DNA of 64,000 bases from Diatrype stigma (taxonomy: Eukaryota; Ascomycota; Sordariomycetes; Xylariales; Diatrypaceae). The DNA is taken from positions 186,001 to 250,000 of the forward strand of contig JAKJXP020000038.1 of the NCBI GenBank assembly GCA_022225965.2, in the 5' to 3' direction. The notes beneath the pieces were generated by a model, which saw nothing but the letters and a program-made list of their open reading frames with translations, did no database searches and was not told where the DNA came from. Of the stretch, positions 1 through 10,620 are shown piece by piece. Both the position numbers and the translations under genes were made by a program. The stretch's first letter is position 1; each line of letters begins with the position of its first letter.

Positions 1-983
1 CTGATTCTTGTCAAAGCAAACTCGTCGGGTCCAACCACGCACATCTCGCAGTCCATCGCCAGGACCTCTCGACCGGCTGTGATGCTTCCTTGCTCGATCT
101 CCGCCTCGGGAACGTCGCCGTCCTCGAAGTTCTCAACATTTGTTTGCACCCATCCTGGGGGTAGCACGTAGTTCTTGCGCCGATCCGCTGGGAGGTTAGC
201 TGGATGCAGTATGTAGTTATTCTGTTGCAAATCTTCCAACATAGCCAAGAATTCGGTGATTCTGGTTCGCTCGTCCTTCCACCCCTTAGGCTCTTTCGCT
301 GGCTGTACACCCCTTTTGCCCTTCTCTTCCTTGGACTTCTCCGACGTCGCAGTGAGCATTGTACCTAGGGGCGAGCGCATCTGGCCGAACCTCTCATTAC
401 CAGGAGTCCGGACCGGCCACAGGTGGGGGAACATGTCTGCGAAATCCTTCAATATCTCGGGTAGCTCGTCCTTTTTCAGAAGACGAGGGTAGTAGTCATC
501 GGGAGAAGTGAGGACCCGGGGCGTCATGTCACCGTCTACCGGAGGGTCGTTGTAGGTAGCAAAGTCGACATCCTGCTTGAACATAGCCTCTTCTAGGCCG
601 GGAACCATTATGGCCACAATCTTGCGGAATTGGGGGCGGTGACAAATCGAAACCCATTGCGGTGACACGCCTTCGGCGAAAATATAGAGGATTAGATTCC
701 GGAGGTGGTCAAGAGTGATCTTGGACTGGAGCTTCGCGTTGTAGTTGAAGGTGATGGATGGGTAATTGGCCGACTCTTTTGAGGGCACCTTCTTGGCCTT
801 CTTGGTCTTCTTGGAAGAACGCTCTACCGTTTCCCAGCCTTGTTCATCCTCGTCGTGAGGCTTGGCGCGCTTGAGGCTGGTATCGGTGCTGTCATCGGCA
901 TCATTCAGAGTGGCGCCGAGGTCGAGCGCGTCTTCCATTTTAATCAACTCGGTTGCCAGTTGGGGGTTTTCGTCGGAAGACAT
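1..983 (-). CDS. rex1: RNA exonuclease, Rex1/Rnh70-like (5' part, cut by window edge)
   Basis: The frame is open from an ATG at 983 to the window's left edge, giving 327 residues with no intron. The last residues read MDCEMC followed by ...FALTRI, the first acidic motif (D-x-E) of the DEDDh exonuclease fold as found in Rex1/Rnh70-type enzymes. That family trims 3' ends of 5S rRNA, tRNA and other RNAs in the nucleus. The preceding 300 residues are the usual poorly conserved N-terminal extension, with a basic stretch (KKTKKAKK) near residue 60 that could be a nuclear localisation signal. The catalytic domain itself lies outside the window. An out-of-frame ATG starts 8 nt upstream (991) and overlaps the chosen start. 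Family assignment rests mainly on the DCEMC motif and its context; other Rex-family members are possible. Confidence 0.8.
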   Translation of the reverse strand, partial: MSSDENPQLATELIKMEDALDLGATLNDADDSTDTSLKRAKPHDEDEQGWETVERSSKKTKKAKKVPSKESANYPSITFNYNAKLQSKITLDHLRNLILYIFAEGVSPQWVSICHRPQFRKIVAIMVPGLEEAMFKQDVDFATYNDPPVDGDMTPRVLTSPDDYYPRLLKKDELPEILKDFADMFPHLWPVRTPGNERFGQMRSPLGTMLTATSEKSKEEKGKRGVQPAKEPKGWKDERTRITEFLAMLEDLQQNNYILHPANLPADRRKNYVLPPGWVQTNVENFEDGDVPEAEIEQGSITAGREVLAMDCEMCVVGPDEFALTRI

Positions 984-1938
984 CGTGGCATTGGTAGATG
1001 GTGGCGGAAGTGGAAGGAGGGTTCTCAGCCTGTTCTGAACTGGCATGTGGGGTGGCACATGGATATCTAACTGACGTGTTGGATGTGATATACTACAGGT
1101 GCCAATGGAGATGCCAACGTGAATGCCAACGCCAATGCCAATGCCAATGCCAACACTATCTACGGTCCAAAGCTGGAGAAAGTATTGGACGTTGGAGGTG
1201 GTGGTAGCTGGTAGGCGATAGTTGGTAGGTGGGATGTGGACGGGGAAGAATTGAATTCGAAGAATGCATGCAAGGCTTTCGGGATTGGTTGGCTCAGTAG
1301 GGTATGTACCTAGGTGCATGTATTAGAGCTACATGTATGTCGTTAGTGGGTGGGTTTAGTGGTTGACTGCCCAGGTGGGTTCGTCTGCTAGTGTAGGCGA
1401 GGTAGGTACTAGTATTCTGTGACTATTCGATGTAACTGCTTGCTACAGCCGCTGTAGACACCTACGAGGTGAAAGTACATACATATACGTATACATACAT
1501 ACATACATACATACATACATACATACATACATACATACGGTACCTAGGTATCCTACCGTCCATCGAGGTGACATCAAGTTCTCAGCGGCGAGCTCTGTCA
1601 GCCTCCACTTTTATTATTCCTTATCAATTGATCGCATATTGATTAAGTTCCAATTGCACAACCCCAACCCAGCACATCACCAAAGTCGAGAAAACATCTA
1701 ATAACACTACCTACACGAGCCTAGGTATGTAGCCGACTGCCAACTGGGTAGGTACCTGCTCTTTCTACGACATGTTTACGAGGTGCCAGAAATGAACTGG
1801 TGCAGAAGCCTAATAGGTTCAACTCCGTCACCATCGACTTACACATATACATCTTGCTCGCGCAAGGGGATAGAGTCGTAGTCATTCAACGAGCTTTGCC
1901 GCCAGGGCTCCAATCTATTACAGTGTATATGAGCCCCC
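984..1938. other. Intergenic region between two divergent genes
   Basis: About 950 bp between the rex1-like start and the Mis18-type gene, so it should hold both promoters. It contains a degenerate hexamer run (GCCAAT/GCCAAC, about 1100-1160), an (ATAC)n microsatellite at 1491-1538, and several copies of TACCTAGGTA-like words. I see no coding exon. Confidence 0.6.
1491..1538. repeat. (ATAC)12 microsatellite
   Basis: Uninterrupted tetranucleotide repeat of 48 bp in the promoter region between two divergent genes; a candidate length-polymorphic marker. Confidence 0.95.
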
Positions 1939-3634
1939 ATGGAGCGCATTGTGTGTACCTGCAAGAATTGCGGCTGCACCTGGGGCAAGTTGGTGAATCT
2001 ATGGATCCAAGTCGGCAAAGGCTATATCGGGCCCACCATCCAAGACGAGGAGACTTCCAGATTGGACATTGTTCCAACGGGAGAAGTGCGTCTAGGCGAG
2101 GCGCAGACCCTGGTGGACAAGTGGTATGGCTTCGTGCCAGTCCTCTCAAGTGTACGGCATCGCTGATAGACCCTGTTCATAGCTACCTTCAAGATGTTGC
2201 CTGCAAGCAATGCCGAACCACTGTTGGTCTCAGATGTGAAGCAACACCTATCAACCACGTCCTACATGAGTAAGCCCAATGCATATCCAGTCTTATATTT
2301 AGTGCCACGGGGAAATATGGGAATTAAGAAAAGCTTATAGGAAGCAACTTCTGCTGAGGCTCTCATCTGTAGTCATTACCACTACTGGTCAAAAAGGTCG
2401 TGCTCGTGCTGTCTCACCAAGCATACAGCGGACCCTTAAGCTACGTCTAGCCTCTGGCCGCGAATCTAACATCAACAATGATTATGTGAGATCATCAGGT
2501 GATACAGACGGCGGTAGCACCAGAAAGCCAACCCGGAAGGACAATGCTGCCCCCTCGCTACATGACGAACTACAGTTCAGCCGCCTAGCAACCGATTTAG
2601 AGGCACAGGGAGAAGACATTCAGAGGATTGACAGCGCAGGCCACGAAGCTGTATCGGCCTTCAACAATGCTATCAAACGCATCGAAGAGGAAATTGCGAG
2701 GTGTAATGGCAACATATTCCAGATTCGGCAAGATTTGCAGGGAGGTACTTCGAGAATTAACGGTTTAGAGAAGGGGATGAGTTCCCTCAAAGACCAAGTT
2801 GGAGAGCTCGACCAAAGTGCGCAACACGCAATCGCATTCAACCACATTGAGGACGCTGTTCGCAGCGCTCAACGTGCCATAACCAACGTGCGCGAGGATT
2901 TGACCAGCGATGTTCAGAAATCCAGCAGGCTCATGCAGGAAGAACGTAATGCTTGGAAGTCAGAACTGGACACCACCCGTAATGACATGGAGAACTTGCG
3001 ACGTGAGTTGAGTGATGCAAAGGACATCGCCAGGGAGAGTGCATCTACAGCGAAAGCTTATGAAGACGACATGGTTTCCTTGCGAGCTGAGGTCGGGCGC
3101 CTGAGAGAGGAATTATCCCATGGTCCACCCCAGAAGGGTTCGTATAGTAACGGGATGTTTCCTTCGCGTGAGATTGATGTTCTCACCAGCAATATTACCA
3201 GAATCAGCCAGCGGGCAAGCCAGGTCGAGACATTACAGATGGAATTTGAGTTACTGAAAGGGAGGGTCCAGAGGATGGAGTCACAGAAAGAGGCTGATAG
3301 GGTCGATGTACCTAAGGAGCAACAGCAAAGGGTACCTGCTTCCTCTGCCGATTCTCAGAAGAGAAAATGGTCTTCGACAATCCCAGAGCAAAATTTCACA
3401 GCGTCGAACGGTTCCTCGGCCTATTCATGGACCAAAGCGCCAGCGATGAGTAACTGGCCTAGCTCGTCGCCGGGAACGTACGAATCACTGACTTCACCGC
3501 CGTCCGCTGGAACGCAGGCGACCAACTCAGATGCATCTAGTTCTCAACGCCTCACGAAATCTGGCGCTGTCGATAAGAGGTTCTTGAGACGTACCAAGCA
3601 CTCGACATTAACGCAGAGATCACCCAAAGGTTGA
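1939..3634 (+). CDS. Yippee/Mis18-type zinc domain protein with long C-terminal coiled coil
   Basis: Three exons: 1939-2123, 2183-2269 and 2341-3634 (521 residues). Introns are 59 and 71 bp with donors GTATGG and GTAAGC and TAG acceptors, and the phases fit. The N-terminus carries C8-x2-C11, and exon 2 carries C69-x2-C72 followed by VGLRCEATP. This paired CxxC layout, with a V/L-G after the second pair, is that of the Yippee-like/Mis18 fold. In Mis18 proteins this zinc domain helps load the centromeric histone CENP-A. Residues about 150-390 are heptad-rich and charged (coiled coil). The C-terminal 130 residues are Ser/Pro/Thr-rich and end in basic RRTKHS...RSPKG. The start ATG has a good context (CCCCCATGG). 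The gene converges on the SET/MYND gene with only 43 bp between stop codons. A centromere role is inference from the fold; the zinc domain is clear, the orthology less so. Confidence 0.72.
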
Positions 3635-3677
3635 TGGTACGAACATCAAATTCTACGTCTCTACAGGGGTTGTCACA

Positions 3678-5632
3678 TCAAGACCCAAATTCGAGAGTCA
3701 TGATATCTAGAGCTATGTCTGATAGTTCCCGAATTGGTCTGAGAACCCCGGCTTCGAAGAATATACTCTCATCTGGTCCACTTGGATTCTTGGCGAAGGT
3801 TTCCACCTTAGCATATTCCTTCTCCCGACCAGATAGGGCTTTTAGATTCTCCAACAAGTCCCTGGCTTCGGAGCACACTTGCCACTCGTCCGAGTGAGCG
3901 GATGGGCCCCAACGTACAACCAATGCGAGCACGACCTGGCATATCAGGAGTTGATCTGTCTTAGCCAGGATGTCCGATAGCTTGGTCTTCACGGCATCCT
4001 TGGTACTACCCATGGGGGGCAAAAATTTGCCAGATGCGGTGTTGGTCAGAATTCTTGCCAGGATGAGCAATCCCTTGACTCGTTGTGCATCAAACGGCAT
4101 CGGGGACCGATACGGGTCGACCTGTATTGCTACGAAGCATGAGATGGCCAAAGCAGCGGCAAAGTCGCCTCGCTCTCCAAAATAGATGCATGCTTCTACC
4201 ACGGCCTGGGTCAGGGGCTGTATAGCAAACATTTTAGCCTTTCGGAGTGGCTTGCACAGGCCCCAGCGTCGTTGGAGCTCTTCCCTCCTTTGGGGAACAT
4301 CTACACCGTGTAATGCCGTCGAACAGCGTGGGTATATCTTTTCCACTTTGCGCCGTAATGTCTCATTCGATCTCAGGGGCTCCTGGGCAGGGGACTTCCC
4401 AAGCACTTCGAAGTTGGGGGTAAGGCTAAACAAGTTCAGTTCAAGATGAGGATACATCTGGCACACCTCGTACACGTCGAGGTCCTCGCTACACCGCGGG
4501 CAAATGCAATCAAAGTGATACCCCGACTTCAATGCTTGCTGGCGATGTGACCGATGCAACGTGCACTCTATGTATATTGTGTGACATTAGCGCATGCTTC
4601 CGCACAGGTTTGTCAATACAGCAAGTAGAAGCTCACCGATGTAAGATATCTCAACCTCCTCGCCTTCCTTGATCGCCCGGTAGGCTCGTAGTATCGCCCT
4701 GCGGCCCGAGAACTGCACGAACGCGTTCGGGACGCACGAGTGGTTGACCATCGCCAGCGCGGGATGGAGGAAAAGGCCGGACTGTCCGATGTCCACGTCC
4801 AGTCTATTGAACGAGTTGACTTGCATCTGCCCGTCCAAAATTTTCTCAAGTCAGCATCTTGGTCGTCATGAAACCAACCCCTACCTGTCTTACGCGCTGC
4901 CTTCCAGCCTCTTATTCACGACCTCCCCCTCCATTCGCCCCTTTCTCCCCTCTTTCCCTCCTCTCCCCAGGACCCCCTCGGCTACGTGACTGAACATAGA
5001 CAGACATTACACACCTTACACAGAAGCTCGACCGCCCCCGCCACGCTGCTGGGGACCGTCTCCATGCCCATGTAGTGCAGCGCCCCGAGAGCCTGCAGTT
5101 CCATGTCGCGCCAGCGCTGACTGCCGCCGCTACCAGACCCCCGAAACGCCGCGACGTGGCCCTGCAGCTCATCGATCGCCGCCTGCGCCTGCGCCTCCGC
5201 CGGCGGCGTGCCCTCCTCCGCAGTGTTGCGGCGCAACAGCAACAAGAGCCGCACCAGGGCGCGCACGGGCGTCGGCAGCTGCAGCCCGCTGTGGAGGCCG
5301 GACTCGGCGCGCGCGCGCTTCAGCACCTTGCACTCGCCTTTGTGGACGCCGCGCCAGTCGGCCCGCTGGCACGCCGTGGAGCAGTACGCTGCCGTCTGGC
5401 AGCCCTTGCAGGCGTGGACCGTCACCCTTGGCGCCGACGGCGATGGCGGTGGCGACGACAAGCACCAGCTGCACGTCATCGGCAGCTGCGCGCTGTCGGG
5501 GATCACCACGAGCGGGTCGTCGAACGTCGCGATGAGATCGCCGGGCGCGAAGGCCCTGGAGGCGAGGAGGCCGCGGCCCCGGGTGCTGGGCCCCTTGGAT
5601 AGGGTTAGGGTTGGCGGGATTGAAGAAGGCAT
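3678..5632 (-). CDS. SET/MYND-domain protein (SMYD-type lysine methyltransferase)
   Basis: Three exons on the minus strand: 5632-5015, 4826-4637 and 4567-3678 (565 residues). Introns are 188 bp (GTGTGT...CAG) and 69 bp (GTGAGC...TAG). The SET domain is split around a MYND zinc finger whose C6HC ligands are visible at C54, C57, C75, C78, C84, C88, H97 and C101. The SET signature NHSCVPN lies at residues 234-240, EISYI closes the domain in exon 2, and the post-SET cysteines CxCxxC follow in exon 3. The C-terminal 280 residues resemble the helical tail of SMYD proteins. Family members methylate lysines on histones and other proteins using S-adenosylmethionine; the substrate here cannot be read from sequence. 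Exon 1 is GC-rich and Ala-rich. The exon joins restore the conserved stretch from SYIECTLHR to CICPRC. Confidence 0.88.
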
Positions 5633-5988
5633 TGTTGCTTGCTACCTGAGTAGGTACTTAGGCTTAGGTAGTAGTACCGGTAAGTATGTAGTAGAGGTGA
5701 TGAAATTCGGCCCGACTGCCCGGAGAGTGGTCCCGTCAGAGTTCAATTGATGATTAGGTACCGGGCAGGTATGTAAGGTGTGTAAGCTCCCAGACGGTGA
5801 CCGGAAATGAATGTTTGAAACTACGAGGTCTTGATACCTGTTCACCCGATATGCTGTGCTGGACTTTCAGACTGAGCGAGTATGCACAGACCTAAGTAGC
5901 CTAAGGTACCTGTAGGTCGTGAGCAATAGGCTGAAGTACCTACGAAGGTAAGGGCCAAAAATAAACGAACACCCCCCCTATTACTTAA
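5633..5988. other. Intergenic spacer and SET/MYND promoter side
   Basis: About 355 bp of normal base composition rich in GTAGGTAC/CCTAAGGTACC words. It ends abruptly where the AT-rich island begins. No gene seen. Confidence 0.6.
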
Positions 5989-6179
5989 CAGTAGGAATTC
6001 GTATAAGGAAAGCATTGGGTCCTGTATGTGGCATTAATGCAATATTATATATCAGGGATATTACGAATTCGAAAGTAATCGCTTTTTATACTTAAATTAA
6101 TAAAATTAGGAGTTAATTTATAAATTTCTCGAAGTAAGCATTATTTCGTAATATCGTATTATTATTACTTATTTAAGAA

Positions 6180-6911
6180 ATGCCTTTAAAATCTTATAAA
6201 TACAACCTAATTACGTAAACGTAAGCGTTAATTCTTTATTTTACTAATAAGACCTTTCGAAAAATTTACGATATTACCGGTTACGGCAAAACCGTTTATT
6301 TCGTTTTTATTAATAGGGCCAAAAAACGTAAATGAAATAAAGACAATACGATTTTCGAAAAGCACGTTAAAAATAACGAGCGAACCGGTAAACCTTTTAA
6401 AATAATATTTTAATTTAAAAAGAAAGTTATAAAAATCGTAACGAAAAATAATATTATAAGAAAATGATTAATTTAAAATATTACCGACGAATATAATAGA
6501 ATTAAAAACCCTTTCGTTTTTATTTTTTTTGCCGTATTATTTTTCGTATTTTATATTTTATTGGTTTTAATAACGTTAAATGGATTATTAAGCCAGGCCT
6601 AAATAAAAAGCAAATATAAAAGCGATATAAATGATATTTCGAAACGTATAAATGGTTTAACGAAATTCTTTATTCGATTATTTAAAACGATAAAACTTCG
6701 TTAATATTTAATAATAACAAAAAAAGCGACGAATATAAAGGAATTTCCGTAAGGCCTATTATGCTTACGTTATACGAAAAAAATGAAAGGGAAAAATGAA
6801 ATTTATGTTTTAAGACAATTTTTCGTATTACGGTATAAGTTTTTATTATTGCTAATTTATTAAAATTAAAAAGATAAAGGAATTTTATATTATATTAATT
6901 AATAAATATAA
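6180..6911 (+). pseudogene. Tc1-type transposase, N-terminal half (degenerate)
   Basis: Plus-strand translation gives transposase-like text interrupted by stops. Frame 6255 reads FRKIYDITGYGKTVYF and later KKVIKIVTKN, the helix-turn-helix region. After a frame change, the frame at 6560 reads VKWIIKPGLNKKQ and FETYKWFNEI, corresponding to the KPGLT...W..W block ahead of the first catalytic Asp. The coding sequence stops where the LTR element was inserted (6911/6912) and resumes at 14028. Confidence 0.65.
6907..6911. repeat. Target-site duplication (left), TATAA
   Basis: TATAA immediately left of the left LTR is repeated immediately right of the right LTR (14023-14027). A 5-bp duplication is what Ty3/gypsy integrases make. 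Confidence 0.9.
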
Positions 6912-7143
6912 TATTACGGGCTGTTATAATTTCGTTTTGCAAATTCGAATTCCATTAATTATATAAAATTCTAAGCTAAAAAAGAAAGAAAAGAAAGAAA
7001 TTAAAACAGCAAAAATAGGAAAACTATTATTTTAATAAATACTACGGTTCCAATGCTAAACCCATTTGTTTTATTCCTTATTCTTATTTTCTTATATATA
7101 CATTCTGGTTATATATAATATTATACCTATAGCTATCGTAATA
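6912..7143 (-). repeat. LTR, 3' copy (downstream end of the minus-strand element), heavily mutated
   Basis: A 232-bp copy aligning without gaps to 13791-14022. Nearly all differences are transitions, most with T or A here where the other copy keeps C or G. It starts TATTACGG and ends CGTAATA. Confidence 0.93.
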
Positions 7144-8169
7144 TTACCCCTTCTTTTAAAAAAGCCGCATTCCGAGGTTTTTTTTTTATAAAAAAAAATA
7201 ATTCAGCCGGAACTCAAATCGCGATTGCTTTTTAAATAACGGGAGAATATTTTCGGATTTATGCATTCCTTTATTATATTATCGGATTCCTAATATTTAA
7301 ATACGTAACGTTATATATTTCTTATAGTCGCTATTGCTAATTTAACTTAAAGGTAATTTATTAATTATTCCATTAATTACTTTTTTTTAGCCTTATTAAA
7401 TTTTTTTCTGCGTAATTCTTTTGCAAAAATTGGCGCCGTCGTATTATCGTTTTCATAAAATGGATTAAATTTATCGTATTTAACGGTTCGTTGCCATATT
7501 TTAAGTCGTATCGAAAAGCCTGCTTATTTCGGGTTTTCGTTATGGTATTTTTGTAATATAATCGAATTGTTTTTAAAACCTTTAGCATTATATCATTTAA
7601 AATTTAGATTTTATCCTTTTTATTATACATAATATTGCAGCTTTTCGTAATATAAACGTAATAATAATACTTAATTAACTTTTTATTTTTTTTTGCCATT
7701 AGGATCGATTTTTTTATCGTTCGGATTATCGGATATTTGTTTTAATAAAGGAATATTCGGGAATTTCCATAACCGGTTTACGTAAAAGATATAAGAACTT
7801 TTTTATAACGATAATAAATTAAGTTTATAAAAATATCCGTTTATTTCGATTATTCGGTAATGGTTTTTTATTATTGGATAATTTAATTTATCGTTTAATC
7901 GATTCGTTTATATATCCTTTTTTTTTAAAATATATACCTTATTTTTTAAACCGAAATCTAGTTTTTTGCGGTATTTATTGGCTTATATGCATATTCGTTT
8001 TTATAATTTTGCAAATGCTTTTTGGGCGGAAATAAGGAATTTTTGTAATATATCGGTAATCAATTATGCTTTTTTCTTATTAAGCTTTTTTTTAACCGAA
8101 ACATTTTCGAAATTAATGGTTCGCTTGTTTTAATTAAAGGATTGGAATATTGGAAATTCCAGTTTCATT

Positions 8170-8520
8170 TCATAAAAGGATAATCCTGTAAATTTATGGA
8201 TTAAATTTGCCTATATAAAGTCTATTGCGGACATAACGAAAAACCAATTATTTTGATAATAATTAATAAAAATTCGTAATCGTTGGTTTATGTATTTATT
8301 TATAATTTCGGCTTAATTTGCCGTTTAAAAATGTCCAGTTAAAAACAATTTTTATTTAATATCGAATAATTTAAACAGTTCGTTTATGAAATCGGCGGTA
8401 AATTATAATCTTTAATTATTAACGATGGTTTATAGTATTTCGTATATACAATAAAGGCCGTAGTAATACATTATTACGGCATTTTTGGCGGTAATTGATT
8501 TAATATAAGAAATATTTCAA
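8170..8520 (-). pseudogene. Retrotransposon integrase core (degenerate)
   Basis: Minus-strand translation recovers integrase text with stops at mutated sites: FTADFINELFKLFDIK, then AEIINKYINQ, then LRIFINYYQNNW. This corresponds to the region after the second catalytic Asp of gypsy integrases up to the conserved W. The upstream zinc-binding part around 8.6-8.9 kb is only faintly recognisable. Confidence 0.75.
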
Positions 8521-8934
8521 AACTTTTTGCTTAAACGATTTATTATAACGAATACGTTGTTTTTTTTAAATTTATTTATAAGCATGGAATAAAAGTTCAT
8601 AACGATATAACTTTAAAGTTTTATAAATATAAGTAAAGAATGCAATAAGTTTGGAATTTTATTCGTAAAATTTTTAAAGGCCTTGCATAAGCAATTATTT
8701 ACGAATTAAATAACATTAATAACCCAACTTAGCTATTAATATTTTTTTAAAACCAATTTCCGTATTTTATAACGTTTAAGGTATCTTGTTATTATGCGAT
8801 AGTGTATTTTTTTAAATAATTACGTACGTAAGTTATTAACGAAAGATATTACCAAACGACCTTTTTAAAGTACTAACCTTTCTTATATAAAAAAGTTACG
8901 GGTTTTTGTATTTTTCGTACGGCTACTATTGGTA

Positions 8935-9115
8935 GGTACGTACGTATAATTAAAGAAAGCAAATAACAATTAGGTGAGACGGTTGTATATTAAAGTGTTT
9001 AAGGTAGGAAGAAGTTTATCTAAGGAACTGCTAGCGGAAGCCTGCAGTTATATAGGACTAGCTTGCTTACATAATGGCAACGCGTGCCAGCGCGTTGGAA
9101 TATAACCATCAGCTA
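8935..9115. other. Island of ordinary base composition inside the mutated LTR element
   Basis: About 180 bp between the RNase H and integrase remnants keeps many C/G bases outside CpG (for example AACTGCTAGCGGAAGCCTGC and GCAACGCGTGCCAGCGCG), unlike the flanking AT-rich sequence. No protein domain is recognised in it. It could be a later small insertion or a segment that escaped mutation. Confidence 0.5.
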
Positions 9116-9679
9116 CGGTATATTTTTAGTTCTGGGCATGTTATATTTGCATTTAAAACTTTATCGATTAATTTTATTTCAATTATATCGGGTAATTCGA
9201 AGTTTTTATTTAAAGAGCACAGTATATCAATATGGATTAAGGTTATATTGGTTTTTATATTGTTTTGTAGCTTATTTGCATATTTTGGTACTTATTAAAA
9301 TAATGTTATAATGCGATATGCATTTTTTTTTTCTTTTTATATTTTAAGGTTTTCCGATTTGCGGGAAAAGATATTAAATAATACATTATTTTTTTTTTAA
9401 TCGATATTCGATTATAAAGTGATACTGGAATAATATTTTTGCCTATCCTATTTATTTTATATTTAGTATTTATTTAGTAATGAAATATTTAAAAGCGCGG
9501 TAATCGGTAATAATCGAAAATGGCTTTTTACGTTAAAGGCTTATTAATTCCGGTCGTTAAGCTTATAATGCATATACGATTATTATTAATTCTTTATCGT
9601 ATATTGGATAATTATGTTCCGCATTTTGCATGTTTTCGGAATAGTAAATTATTGGATGTTAATTTTTTTTAAAGGTTCT

Positions 9680-10027
9680 TTATAAGAATACGCCGGTTAT
9701 TATGCCATTTGAGGCATCGGTTTTAATTTTAGTTTCCAGGTTATATAAAAAGTATCGCAATATGGGTGCCGTTATTAGCTTTTTTTTAAGGGTTTTAAAG
9801 GCGGTTATGCGGTTTGCCTTAATTATATCGAATATTTTATCTTTACGTATTAATTTTATTAAAGGTCGTACAATTCGATTATATTCGTATACGAATTTAC
9901 GGTAAAAGTTATAAAATCCTAAAAAGGATTGTATTTTTTTGAGATTTTTCGGGATTTTCCAATTCTTTAATATCGCCGTTTTTGCGGGATTTATTGCGAT
10001 TTCGTATATATTAATAATGAATCCCAA
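9680..10027 (-). pseudogene. RT thumb and RNase H segment (degenerate)
   Basis: A 115-residue open stretch reads IQSFLGFYNFYRKFVYEY and later TAPILRYF, then KTDASNGIITGVF. These match the end of the gypsy reverse transcriptase and the first acidic motif (T-D-A-S) of RNase H. It is part of the dead pol gene and open only by chance of mutation spacing. Confidence 0.85.
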
Positions 10028-10156
10028 GAATTTAGTTTTTATTATATAAAATTCGCATTTATTTAAATCAATTTGTAATCTTGTTTTACGAAAACGTTAT
10101 AAGATCTTGTTAATATATTAAACGTAGTTATTTATATTTTCGGAAAATATTAAGAT

Positions 10157-10620
10157 GTTATCGATATATGCGTTATAAAAGTTATTTAAATAATCGAATA
10201 ATGCGTTATTAATAAATCGTTAAAAGGTAATAAAACCGTTAATTAAGCCAAAAGGAAGCATTTTATATTTATATGCTTCGTATTTTGTTTTGAATGTAAT
10301 TAAGTTTTCGTTTTCGGATCGAATATGTATACGATAAAAGGCTTGTCGAATGTTTATTTTAATAAAGATCTTTGCTTTCGAAATTCGGGCCAAGGTTTTT
10401 TTAATTAAAAGTAACGAGTATCGGTTTTTAATAATAAGGGCGTTTAATTTGCGAAAGTTTACGCAAAATCGTAATCTTCTTTTAAGCTTCGGAGCCATTA
10501 AAACGGATACAGCCTATAAAGCGCCGTTTAAAACGATAAAGCCTTTTTGGATATTATTAGTTAAATACTTTCGATAAGCTTTTAATTTTTTAAGGGACAT
10601 TTTGTATAAAGGGCTAAATT
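10157..10620 (-). pseudogene. Reverse transcriptase core (degenerate)
   Basis: Reading down from 10498: LRFCVNFRKLNALIIKNRYS, then KAKIFIKINIRQAFYRI, then KYKMLPFGLINGF. The catalytic box at 10157-10168 reads YIDN, so the second Asp of YxDD is lost. The first catalytic Asp is also Asn (KINIRQAF where the family has K-x-D-x-R). Both fit G-to-A changes. Confidence 0.9.

Noticed and set aside
5075..5602. Long plus-strand open frames opposite the SET/MYND first exon
   Set aside because: Shadow frames of a GC-rich exon; the minus strand carries the MYND and SET motifs.
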